A stretch of DNA of 8,102 nt from an uncultured Bacteroides sp. (GTDB lineage Bacteria; Bacteroidota; Bacteroidia; Bacteroidales; Bacteroidaceae): NCBI GenBank assembly GCA_905201685.1, contig CAJKOW010000064.1, forward strand, positions 1 through 8,102, given 5' to 3'. The notes under the pieces were generated by a model. The model did no database searches, had not been told where the DNA came from, and saw only the letters and a list, made by a program, of their open reading frames with translations. Position numbers and translations under genes: made by a program. Shown piece after piece: positions 1-5,810 of this stretch (the stretch's first letter is position 1; each line of letters starts with the position of its first letter).

Positions 1-530
1 TTACTTCTGTACAGGCTGTATATGTGCCGGCCGATGACTTGACCGACCCGGCTCCTGCCACGACATTTACTCACTTGGATGCGACTACGGTGCTTAGCCG
101 TAAGATTACAGAGCTCGGCATCTATCCTGCCGTAGATCCGTTGGAATCGACTTCGCGTATTCTTGATCCGCACATTGTGGGACAGGAACACTACGATGTG
201 GCGCAACGCGTGAAACAGATTCTGCAACGTAACAAGGAACTGCAGGATATCATCTCCATCCTTGGTATGGAAGAGTTGTCGGACGCAGACCGTACGCTGG
301 TGAACCGTGCACGCCGTGTTCAGCGATTCCTTTCACAACCGTTTGCGGTTGCAGAGCAGTTTACCGGTGTACCCGGTACGATGGTTTCCATCGAAGATAC
401 GATCAAAGGCTTCAAGATGATTCTCGACGGAGAAGTGGATTATCTGCCGGAACCGGCCTTCCTGAATGTAGGAACAATTGAAGAAGCGATCGAGAAAGGA
501 AAGAAACTGTTGGAACAGGCTAAGAAATAA
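1..530 (+). CDS. atpD: F1 ATP synthase beta subunit, C-terminal third (5' end outside the window)
   Basis: The frame is open from the left edge (first full codon at position 3) and ends in TAA at 528-530, giving about 175 residues of a protein normally near 500 residues. The beta subunit carries the catalytic nucleotide sites of the F1 head at the cytoplasmic face of the membrane. The visible part begins at the conserved stretch TSVQAVYVPADDLTDPAPAT just after the catalytic core. It includes GIYPAVDPLESTS, which holds the adenine-pocket tyrosine (codon 123-125) and the alpha/beta signature P-A-V-D-x3-S-T-S. The C-terminal helical domain has EELSDAD (270-290) where E. coli has the DELSEED torque motif, then RFLSQPF and the usual end near IEEAIEKGKKLLEQ. 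Walker A and B lie outside the window. It sits 5 bp before atpC, the usual beta-epsilon pair. A GTG at 24 is internal and is not the start. Confidence 0.98.
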   Translation, partial: TSVQAVYVPADDLTDPAPATTFTHLDATTVLSRKITELGIYPAVDPLESTSRILDPHIVGQEHYDVAQRVKQILQRNKELQDIISILGMEELSDADRTLVNRARRVQRFLSQPFAVAEQFTGVPGTMVSIEDTIKGFKMILDGEVDYLPEPAFLNVGTIEEAIEKGKKLLEQAKK

Positions 531-535
531 AGAAC

Positions 536-781
536 ATGAAAGATTTGCATTTAACTATTGTTTCGCCCGAAAAGGAAATCTTCGACGGAGAAGTAAACAG
601 TGTGACTTTGCCGGGGACGATGGGATCGTTTACCATTTTGCCGCAGCATGCCCCCATTGTTTCGTCGCTGAAAGCAGGAACAGTTTCTTTCGTGACGAAG
701 AACGGTGAAGAACGCTCGCAAGAAATTCATGGAGGCTTTATTGAGATGAGCAACAATGATGTATCTGTCTGCGTCGATTGA
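536..781 (+). CDS. atpC: F1 ATP synthase epsilon subunit, short form with only the N-terminal domain
   Basis: Epsilon binds the foot of gamma and the c-ring and couples Fo rotation to F1. The 81 residues match the N-terminal beta-sandwich domain: LTIVSPEKEIFDGEV at the start, then the conserved SFTILPQHAPIVSSLKAG (about residues 31-48) and GGFIEMSNNDVSV (about 66-78). The frame then stops at TGA (779-781), with no trace of the C-terminal alpha-helical hairpin that brings typical epsilons to about 130-140 residues. In E. coli and Bacillus that hairpin is the inhibitory, ATP-sensing part, so this enzyme should lack that form of epsilon control. Domain-only epsilons are known in other bacteria, for example green sulfur bacteria, so this is probably lineage-normal rather than a truncation. 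The start is 5 bp after atpD, suggesting translational coupling. No strong Shine-Dalgarno is present. Confidence 0.96.
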   Translation: MKDLHLTIVSPEKEIFDGEVNSVTLPGTMGSFTILPQHAPIVSSLKAGTVSFVTKNGEERSQEIHGGFIEMSNNDVSVCVD

Positions 782-838
782 AGATCGGACATATACTGAT
801 AGATATTAGAGAGGACTTAAATCAAAATACAGGAAAAA

Positions 839-1228
839 GTGAGTATTAGTATAACTAAACGGAATTATCTGTTGCAATCGGCTCTGTTGACATTGCTGAT
901 TGGAGTGTGTGGAGGTGGACTTTATTTTTATTTCTTCCCTCATCACTATTTTGGAGGTTATCCCATCATTCCTGTATTCTTTTTCGTTTTCGGAGTATTT
1001 ACTATCAGTATGACGGAAATGTGCCGCAAGCACTCTCCAAACCGTTTACTTCAGGTTTACCTATTGCTGAGGGTGATGCGGATGTTGTTTTCAATCATCG
1101 TAATGGCAATTTATTGCATTGCCGTTCGCGACGAAGTCAGGTCTTTTTTGCTGACGTTTATTGCAAATTATCTGATATATCTGATATATGATTCATGGTT
1201 TTTCTTTATGTTTGAGATGAATCGAAAA
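839..1228 (+). other. AtpI-like four-helix membrane domain at the head of the atpB frame
   Basis: Residues 1-130 of the joined frame have four predicted membrane spans and end in a basic stretch (EMNRKMKKIRKMKRK). The last span (FIANYLIYLIYDSWFFFMFE) followed by a lysine-rich tail resembles the end of AtpI-like proteins encoded just before atpB in many Bacteroidetes. AtpI is known as a c-ring assembly helper or Mg2+ transporter in other bacteria. The function here is inferred from position and general features only, because the family is poorly conserved. With N- and C-termini both inside, its topology fits the following segment crossing outward. Confidence 0.65.
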
Positions 1229-2440
1229 ATGAAAAAAATAAGAAAGATGAAACGAAAGCATAATACGTGGTTCGCAATATTCCTGTTGATGGGATTCCTG
1301 TTTTCGGGAACGGTGCATGCCGATAGCATTCCGGTTGTGTCCGGGGCGCAGGTCGCGACAGATAGCGTGGCATCCGGCAGTGCCACTGCAGACGAAAAGC
1401 AGGAGAACGGTACGGTCAATGTGAAGGAAATTGTTTTCGGACACATAGGCGATGCATACGAATGGCACATAACTACGTGGGGAAAAACTCATGTGACGGT
1501 TCCGTTGCCTATCATCGTTTATAGCCAGACTACCGGTTGGCATGTGTTTTCATCAGCCAGACTTGAAGAAAACAACGGTTCGTACGAGGGACTTTCCATT
1601 GCTCCCGAGGGTAGCCGTTACGAAGGGAAGCTGGTCGAATACGATGCTCAGGGCAATGAAGTCCGGCCGTGGGATTTCTCGATAACCAAAGTGGCCTTTG
1701 CTCTGATTTTCAATAGTATTTTGCTGATGATTATCATTCTGAGTGTTGCACGGTGGTACAAGAAGCATCCTCAGGAGAGTGAAGCCCCGGGAGGTTTTGT
1801 CGGATTTATGGAGATGTTTATCATGATGGTCAATGATGATATCATTAAAAGTTGTGTAGGACCCAAATACCGTAAGTTTGCGCCTTATTTGCTCACTGCC
1901 TTCTTCTTCATATTCATCAATAACCTCATGGGACTGGTTCCGTTCTTTCCCGGCGGAGCGAATGTGACGGGTAACATTGCCGTGACGATGGTCTTGGCTG
2001 TCTGTACATTCCTTGCTGTCAATATTTTCGGTACCAAGCTGTATTGGAAAGATATATTTTGGCCCGATGTACCCTGGTGGCTGAAGGTACCTTTCCCGAT
2101 GATGCCGCTCATTGAGTTCTTCGGGGTGTTTACCAAGCCGTTTGCGTTGATGATCCGTCTTTTTGCCAATATGTTGGCCGGACACATGGCCATGCTTGTG
2201 CTGACCTGCTTGATTTTCATTTCGGCCAGCATGGGTCCTGTGCTGAACGGCTCGTTGACCTTTGCATCAGTCATATTCAACATCTTCATGAATGCCCTTG
2301 AATTGCTGGTTGCATTCATCCAGGCCTATGTGTTTACGATGTTGTCGGCTGTATTTATCGGACTGGCTCAGGAAGAGCACGAAGAGAAAGAAACAAAAAC
2401 TAACAAAGAAGAGATAAGAGAATTGAATATTAAAAAATAA
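839..2440 (+). CDS. atpB: AtpI-like membrane domain in frame with Fo ATP synthase subunit a (AtpB)
   Basis: This is one uninterrupted 533-residue frame. It starts at GTG 839 with AGGA at 831-834 in front; the in-frame stop at 818-820 rules out a longer form. Residues 1-130 form four hydrophobic segments (about 11-33, 41-60, 76-96, 102-126), like the AtpI-type gene often found before atpB. Residues 137-161 look like a signal peptide. About 120 polar residues follow, including the Bacteroidetes-like GHIGDAYEWH, and then the subunit a core. Subunit a forms the ion half-channels beside the c-ring. R440 in LMIRLFANMLAGH is the essential arginine (E. coli R210). H449 sits at E. coli E219, E488 at H245 and Q495 at Q252. 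The final residues are charged, as expected for a cytoplasmic C-terminus. The AtpB identity is certain. Whether one fused protein or two proteins (with AtpB starting at 1247 or 1229) are made is open. Confidence 0.93.
   Translation: MSISITKRNYLLQSALLTLLIGVCGGGLYFYFFPHHYFGGYPIIPVFFFVFGVFTISMTEMCRKHSPNRLLQVYLLLRVMRMLFSIIVMAIYCIAVRDEVRSFLLTFIANYLIYLIYDSWFFFMFEMNRKMKKIRKMKRKHNTWFAIFLLMGFLFSGTVHADSIPVVSGAQVATDSVASGSATADEKQENGTVNVKEIVFGHIGDAYEWHITTWGKTHVTVPLPIIVYSQTTGWHVFSSARLEENNGSYEGLSIAPEGSRYEGKLVEYDAQGNEVRPWDFSITKVAFALIFNSILLMIIILSVARWYKKHPQESEAPGGFVGFMEMFIMMVNDDIIKSCVGPKYRKFAPYLLTAFFFIFINNLMGLVPFFPGGANVTGNIAVTMVLAVCTFLAVNIFGTKLYWKDIFWPDVPWWLKVPFPMMPLIEFFGVFTKPFALMIRLFANMLAGHMAMLVLTCLIFISASMGPVLNGSLTFASVIFNIFMNALELLVAFIQAYVFTMLSAVFIGLAQEEHEEKETKTNKEEIRELNIKK
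1247..1321 (+). other. Internal signal-peptide-like segment and alternative atpB start
   Basis: The ATG at 1247 (also one at 1229) is preceded by the purine-rich AATAAGAAAG. From 1247 the translation begins MKRKHNTW, followed by a hydrophobic run FAIFLLMGFLF and then SGTVHA before DS. This is a basic-hydrophobic-polar pattern with V at -3 and A at -1 that fits signal peptidase I. A start at 1247 would give an AtpB of 397 residues, and one at 1229 would give 403. If only the long frame is translated, cleavage after A161 could still release AtpB from the AtpI-like part. This is inference from pattern only. Confidence 0.6.
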
Positions 2441-2462
2441 CCATTTAAAATTTTAGAAAACT

Positions 2463-2720
2463 ATGTTACTATCTGTATTGTTACAAGCTGCAGCAGCAGG
2501 TGTGGGAGTCAGCAAATTAGGTGCAGCACTCGGTGCTGGTATTGCTGTTATTGGTGCCGGTCTTGGTATTGGTAAAATTGGTAGTTCTGCCATGGAAGCC
2601 ATAGCCCGTCAGCCCGAAGCATCAGGAGACATCCGTATGAACATGATTATTGCTGCCGCCCTGATCGAAGGTGTGGCTTTGTTGGCAGTCGTTGTGTGTC
2701 TGTTGGTATTCTTCTTGTAA
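2463..2720 (+). CDS. atpE: Fo ATP synthase subunit c (proteolipid rotor ring)
   Basis: This 85-residue hairpin protein forms the rotating c-ring in the inner membrane. Helix 1 carries the glycine ladder G31xG33xG35xG37. The polar loop is ARQPEASGDI (about residues 48-57), whose R-Q-P contacts gamma/epsilon. Helix 2 has the ion-carrying carboxylate E69 in ALIEGVALLAVVV. Compared with the Na+-type c subunit of Ilyobacter tartaricus, the position of its Gln32 is isoleucine (I36), and Ser66/Thr67 after the glutamate are Gly/Val. The Na+ coordination set is therefore absent and proton use is predicted. The start ATG lies 22 bp after the atpB stop, with an AT-rich leader containing TTAGAAAA and no Shine-Dalgarno. 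The gene must be expressed well above its neighbours, because each enzyme needs many copies. Confidence 0.98.
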   Translation: MLLSVLLQAAAAGVGVSKLGAALGAGIAVIGAGLGIGKIGSSAMEAIARQPEASGDIRMNMIIAAALIEGVALLAVVVCLLVFFL

Positions 2721-2722
2721 TG

Positions 2723-2816
2723 ACCGGAGGGTACCTCCTGTTTCAATTGATAATTCTTAATTTGTAGGTTGCCGGGTTTAGCTGTCTGTAGGTGTCGGAA
2801 ACAAAGCCTATAGGCT
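2723..2816 (+). promoter_or_regulatory. Hairpin-forming atpE-atpF spacer
   Basis: The 134-bp gap after atpE has no credible gene. Just after the stop, GGAGG (2726-2730) pairs with CCTCC (2734-2738) across a 3-nt loop, with AC/GT pairs (2723-2724 with 2740-2741) below a mismatch. Further on, AGCCTATAGGCT (2805-2816) is a perfect 12-bp palindrome. A hairpin right behind atpE could protect or process the mRNA so that more c than b is made. This role is inferred. Confidence 0.4.
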
Positions 2817-2854
2817 AACAAGCTCGGTAAGCTGAAAACAAAAAACTTAGAAAT

Positions 2855-3367
2855 ATGTCATTGTTATTACCCGATAGTGGTCTGCTGTTCTGGATGCTTC
2901 TTTCGTTCGGCATTGTGTTTGTCGTGCTGGCGAAGTATGGCTTTCCGGTCATCACGAAGATGGTGGAAGGGCGTAAGACATACATCGACCAGTCGATGGC
3001 AGTAGCACGCGAAGCGAATGCTCAACTTTCGAAATTGAAGGAAGAAAGTGAGCAGATCGTGGCTGCAGCCAATAAAGAACAAGGACGCATCCTTCGGGAA
3101 GCGATGCACGAGCGTGACAAAATCATTGTTGAAGCTCGTAAACAGGCAGAAGTCGCTGCGCAGAAGGAACTGGACGAGGTAAGAAGACAGATACAGCAAG
3201 AAAAAGAAGAAGCCATACGCGACATCCGGCGTCAGGTAGCCATGCTCTCTGTGGATATTGCGGAGAAAATTATCCGCAAGAATCTGGATGACAAGAACGA
3301 GCAGATGGGCATGATCGACCGTATGCTGGACGAAGTCCTGACGGCTTCACGAAGTAATCAGAATTAA
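2855..3367 (+). CDS. atpF: Fo ATP synthase subunit b (peripheral stalk)
   Basis: Subunit b anchors the stator. Its single N-terminal membrane helix lies next to subunit a, and its long helix runs up the outside of F1 to delta. The 170-residue product has one membrane span (about residues 8-28), then YGFPVITKMVEGRKTYIDQSM. A long charged, alanine-rich helix follows from about 40 to 150, with runs such as KQAEVAAQKELDEVRRQIQQ typical of the b dimer. The segment LSVDIAEKIIRKNLD (about 131-145) resembles the delta-binding end. Length is normal for the family (about 156-175). The start ATG is preceded by CTTAGAAAT (2846-2854), similar to the leaders of atpE and atpG. The TAA stop overlaps an ATG at 3367 that opens only a 30-codon frame, which is not considered a gene. 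Confidence 0.97.
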   Translation: MSLLLPDSGLLFWMLLSFGIVFVVLAKYGFPVITKMVEGRKTYIDQSMAVAREANAQLSKLKEESEQIVAAANKEQGRILREAMHERDKIIVEARKQAEVAAQKELDEVRRQIQQEKEEAIRDIRRQVAMLSVDIAEKIIRKNLDDKNEQMGMIDRMLDEVLTASRSNQN

Positions 3368-3376
3368 TGATGAATT

Positions 3377-3435
3377 GCAATTGCCGGATAGCAGGAAAGC
3401 ATGACGTCAGGCTCTTCCGGTTTATTCGGAATTGC
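3377..3435 (+). promoter_or_regulatory. Alternative hairpins in the atpF-atpH spacer
   Basis: The 93-bp spacer can fold in two overlapping ways. In the outer fold, GCAATT (3377-3382) pairs with AATTGC (3430-3435) and CCG (3384-3386) with CGG (3427-3429). In the inner fold, CCGGA (3384-3388) pairs with TCCGG (3416-3420) and AGC with GCT inside it. The loop carries the perfect palindrome TGACGTCA (3402-3409). A folded segment just before atpH may set delta translation or mRNA cleavage. This is inferred from base pairing only. Confidence 0.35.
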
Positions 3436-3460
3436 GGTTCGATTTTCGAAATTAGTTAAA

Positions 3461-4021
3461 ATGGATATAGGAATTGTTTCAATGCGATATGCCAAGGCGC
3501 TCATGAAATACGCTAAGGATACGAAAACAGAAGATTCGATGTATGCATATATGCGCATGCTCGAGTGCAGTTTCCGTACTTATACGGATTTGCGTGAAGC
3601 GTTGGATAATCCCATTTTGACGATACGTGAGAAGTATTCGCTCATCAGTACTGCAGCTGCCGGAGATGCTCCTGTGAGTCGCGAATTTAGCCGTTTCATT
3701 ACATTGGTGCTGAAGAACGGTCGCGAGAACATGCTTCAATACATTTGTTTGGCTTTTCTGTATTTGTATCGGAACAGCAAACATATTGGTGTGGCCAAGT
3801 TGATCACTGCTGTGCCTATAACCAAGGAAGAGGAAGAACGTATCAGAAACAGTGCCTCTACTTTGTTGCATGCTCACATGGAGTTGCAGACGGAAGTCGA
3901 TCCGTCTGTCTTAGGTGGATTTGTCTTTGATATTAATAATTTTCGTTTGGATGCGAGCATCGCAACCCAGCTGAAAAAAGTGAAAGAGCAGTTTATAGAT
4001 AAGAATAGAAGAATCGTATAA
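3461..4021 (+). CDS. atpH: F1 ATP synthase delta subunit (OSCP-type stator cap)
   Basis: Delta sits on top of the alpha3beta3 head and links it to subunit b. The 186-residue product begins MDIGIVSMRYAKAL, which matches the usual N-terminal helix of the family (…A.RYAKAL). The C-terminal signature is VDPSVLGGFVFDINNFRLDAS (about residues 146-166). The body is helical, with KYSLISTAAA and REFSRFITLVLKNGRE typical of the N-terminal six-helix domain. The frame stays open back to an ATG at 3401. The extra 20 residues (MTSGSSGLF…) have no family counterpart and overlap the spacer hairpin, so the ATG at 3461 is preferred. That start has the A/T-rich leader TTAGTTAAA and no Shine-Dalgarno. Confidence 0.96.
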   Translation: MDIGIVSMRYAKALMKYAKDTKTEDSMYAYMRMLECSFRTYTDLREALDNPILTIREKYSLISTAAAGDAPVSREFSRFITLVLKNGRENMLQYICLAFLYLYRNSKHIGVAKLITAVPITKEEEERIRNSASTLLHAHMELQTEVDPSVLGGFVFDINNFRLDASIATQLKKVKEQFIDKNRRIV

Positions 4022-4028
4022 TGTTAAC

Positions 4029-4064
4029 GACAGGCGTCTGATTGACGAGGGCGCCGGTCTTTTT
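4029..4064 (+). terminator. Terminator-like hairpin in the atpH-atpA spacer (possible attenuator)
   Basis: GAC (4029-4031) and GGCG (4033-4036) pair with CGCC (4052-4055) and GTC (4057-4059), with a single A-G mismatch and a 15-nt loop. TTTTT (4060-4064) follows directly. The shape is that of a weak intrinsic terminator within the operon, 13 bp before the atpA start. Full termination here is implausible because alpha is essential. It may be partial attenuation, an mRNA processing site, or chance. Confidence 0.4.
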
Positions 4065-4077
4065 AAAAAGAAATAAA

Positions 4078-5664
4078 ATGTTGTCTGAAAATATAAAAGT
4101 AAGCGAAGTTTCCGATGTCCTCCGCAAGCAATTGGAAGGCATTGATACCCGGGTTCAGCTCGACGAAGTTGGTACGGTGTTGCAAGTCAGCGATGGCGTG
4201 GCACGAATCTACGGCCTGCGCAATGCCGAAGCCAATGAGTTGCTCGAGTTCGACAACGGTATCAAGGCTATCGTGATGAACTTGGAAGAGGACAACGTGG
4301 GTGCCGTTTTGCTGGGTCCTACCGACAAAATTAAGGAAGGGTTCATCGTAAAACGTACAAAGCGTATCGCCTCAATCATGGTAGGTGAAGGAATGTTAGG
4401 CCGTGTGATAGACCCGCTGGGAGTTGCGCTTGATGGCAAAGGACCGATTGGTGGTGAACTTTGTGAAATGCCATTGGAACGTAAGGCACCGGGAGTAATC
4501 TTCCGTCAGCCGGTAAATCAGCCGTTACAGACAGGATTGAAGGCGGTTGATGCCATGATTCCTATCGGTCGCGGACAGCGTGAGTTGATCATCGGTGACC
4601 GTCAGACGGGTAAGACTGCCATTGCCATTGATACCATTATCAACCAGCGGTCCAATTACGAAGCCGGCGATCCTGTATATTGCATCTATGTAGCCATCGG
4701 TCAGAAAGGTTCGACGGTAGCATCTATCGTCAACACCTTGCGCCAGCACGGTGCCATGGACTATACCATCGTCGTGGCTGCTACCGCGGGCGATCCTGCA
4801 GCTTTGCAGTATTATGCGCCGTTTGCCGGTGCTGCCATTGGCGAGTATTTCCGTGATACCGGCCGTCATGCTTTGGTCGTTTACGACGACCTCTCCAAAC
4901 AGGCGGTTGCCTATCGTGAGGTATCATTGATCTTGCGTCGTCCTTCCGGACGTGAGGCATATCCGGGTGATATTTTCTATCTGCATTCCCGTCTGTTGGA
5001 ACGTGCCGCACGAATCATCAATCAGGAAGAAGTGGCACGCGAGATGAACGACCTGCCCGACAGTCTGCGCGGAAAGGTAAAAGGTGGCGGTTCCTTGACC
5101 GCATTGCCTATCATTGAGACGCAGGCCGGCGATGTTTCGGCTTATATCCCGACCAATGTGATATCCATCACCGACGGACAGATATTCCTCGATACCAATC
5201 TCTTTAATCAGGGTAACCGTCCGGCCATCGATGTAGGTATCTCTGTGAGTCGTGTAGGTGGTAACGCACAGATCAAGGCGATGAAGAAGGTAGCCGGTAC
5301 GCTGAAGATCGATCAGGCCCAATACCGCGAACTCGAGGCCTTTACCAAGTTCAGTGGTGATATGGACCCGGTTACGGCGTTGACAATCGACAAGGGACAG
5401 AAAAATACCCGTTTGCTGGTACAACCTCAATACAGCCCCATGCCGGTAGAGAAGCAGATTGCCATCCTCTATTGCGGAACGCACGGATTGCTGAAAGATG
5501 TACCATTGGACAAGGTGAGCGATTTTGAACGCAGTTTCCTCGAACAGCTTGAGATGAATCACCGCAATGATGTGCTTGACGTGTTGCGTACGGGTGTCAT
5601 CAACGACGATGTAACCCGCAAGATCGAAGAAACGGCAGCCACAGTCGCAAAAATATTCTCATAA
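4078..5664 (+). CDS. atpA: F1 ATP synthase alpha subunit
   Basis: Alpha alternates with beta in the F1 hexamer and holds the non-catalytic nucleotide sites. The 528-residue product has the N-terminal beta-barrel (about residues 25-95, VGTVLQVSDGVARIYGL). The core has Walker A GDRQTGKT at 173-180 and the Walker B strand HALVVYDD at about 264-271. The family signature PAIDVGISVS (382-391) is followed by R392, the arginine finger that reaches the catalytic site, within SVSRVGG. A helical C-terminal domain follows. Relative to E. coli there is a slightly longer loop before KGGGSLTALPIIETQAGDVSA (INQEEVAREMNDLPDSLRG), probably a lineage feature. A TTG at 4042 would add 12 residues with no family match. 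The ATG at 4078, after an A-rich leader (AAAAAGAAATAAA), gives the normal start and length. It lies 56 bp after atpH. Confidence 0.98.
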   Translation: MLSENIKVSEVSDVLRKQLEGIDTRVQLDEVGTVLQVSDGVARIYGLRNAEANELLEFDNGIKAIVMNLEEDNVGAVLLGPTDKIKEGFIVKRTKRIASIMVGEGMLGRVIDPLGVALDGKGPIGGELCEMPLERKAPGVIFRQPVNQPLQTGLKAVDAMIPIGRGQRELIIGDRQTGKTAIAIDTIINQRSNYEAGDPVYCIYVAIGQKGSTVASIVNTLRQHGAMDYTIVVAATAGDPAALQYYAPFAGAAIGEYFRDTGRHALVVYDDLSKQAVAYREVSLILRRPSGREAYPGDIFYLHSRLLERAARIINQEEVAREMNDLPDSLRGKVKGGGSLTALPIIETQAGDVSAYIPTNVISITDGQIFLDTNLFNQGNRPAIDVGISVSRVGGNAQIKAMKKVAGTLKIDQAQYRELEAFTKFSGDMDPVTALTIDKGQKNTRLLVQPQYSPMPVEKQIAILYCGTHGLLKDVPLDKVSDFERSFLEQLEMNHRNDVLDVLRTGVINDDVTRKIEETAATVAKIFS

Positions 5665-5673
5665 AAATACGAT

Positions 5674-5765
5674 GGAATGGAACCGAATGAAAGAGGGAAG
5701 ACAGGGACAGGCACACGATGCCCGGTCACATCTTCCGCTTTCATTTCATCCGATTCCCGTTTTTT
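5674..5765 (+). promoter_or_regulatory. Long imperfect hairpin plus T-run in the atpA-atpG spacer
   Basis: The 146-bp gap folds into one extended stem around the 5-nt loop CACGA (5714-5718). Paired blocks from the base are GGAAT 5674-5678 with ATTCC 5753-5757, GGA 5679-5681 with TCC 5749-5751, AATGAAAG 5686-5693 with CTTTCATT 5738-5745, GGAAGA 5696-5701 with TCTTCC 5731-5736, GAC 5706-5708 with GTC 5725-5727, and GGCA 5710-5713 with TGCC 5719-5722. This makes 29 pairs interrupted by small loops. TTTTTT (5760-5765) follows two bases later. No coding frame fits. It could partly terminate or process the transcript, lowering gamma (one per enzyme) relative to alpha (three). Function is inferred; the pairing is directly visible. 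Confidence 0.7.
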
Positions 5766-5810
5766 GCGAGGATATGAATCTGAGTAATTCAACATTCAAA
5801 ACTTGTAGAA

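Noticed and set aside
478..708. Plus-strand frame of 76 codons across the atpD-atpC border
   Set aside because: It overlaps two certain genes in another frame and has a lysine/arginine/cysteine-rich composition without family features.
1553..2185. Minus-strand frame of 210 codons opposite atpB
   Set aside because: It is antisense to well-conserved AtpB coding sequence; its histidine/glutamate-rich translation shows no domain or signal.
3367..3459. 30-codon frame starting at the ATG that overlaps the atpF stop
   Set aside because: The TAATG overlap hints at coupling, but the peptide (MMNCNCRIAGKH...) is featureless and the region is better explained as a hairpin-forming spacer.
3401..3460. 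Upstream start for atpH at ATG 3401
   Set aside because: It would add 20 residues with no family counterpart; MDIGIVSMRYAKAL from 3461 is the expected N-terminus.
4042..4077. TTG start for atpA at 4042
   Set aside because: A rare start codon inside the terminator-like hairpin; the ATG at 4078 gives the usual alpha N-terminus and length.
4924..5562. Minus-strand frame of 212 codons opposite atpA
   Set aside because: It is antisense to the conserved alpha core; the translation is unlike any family and has no start context.
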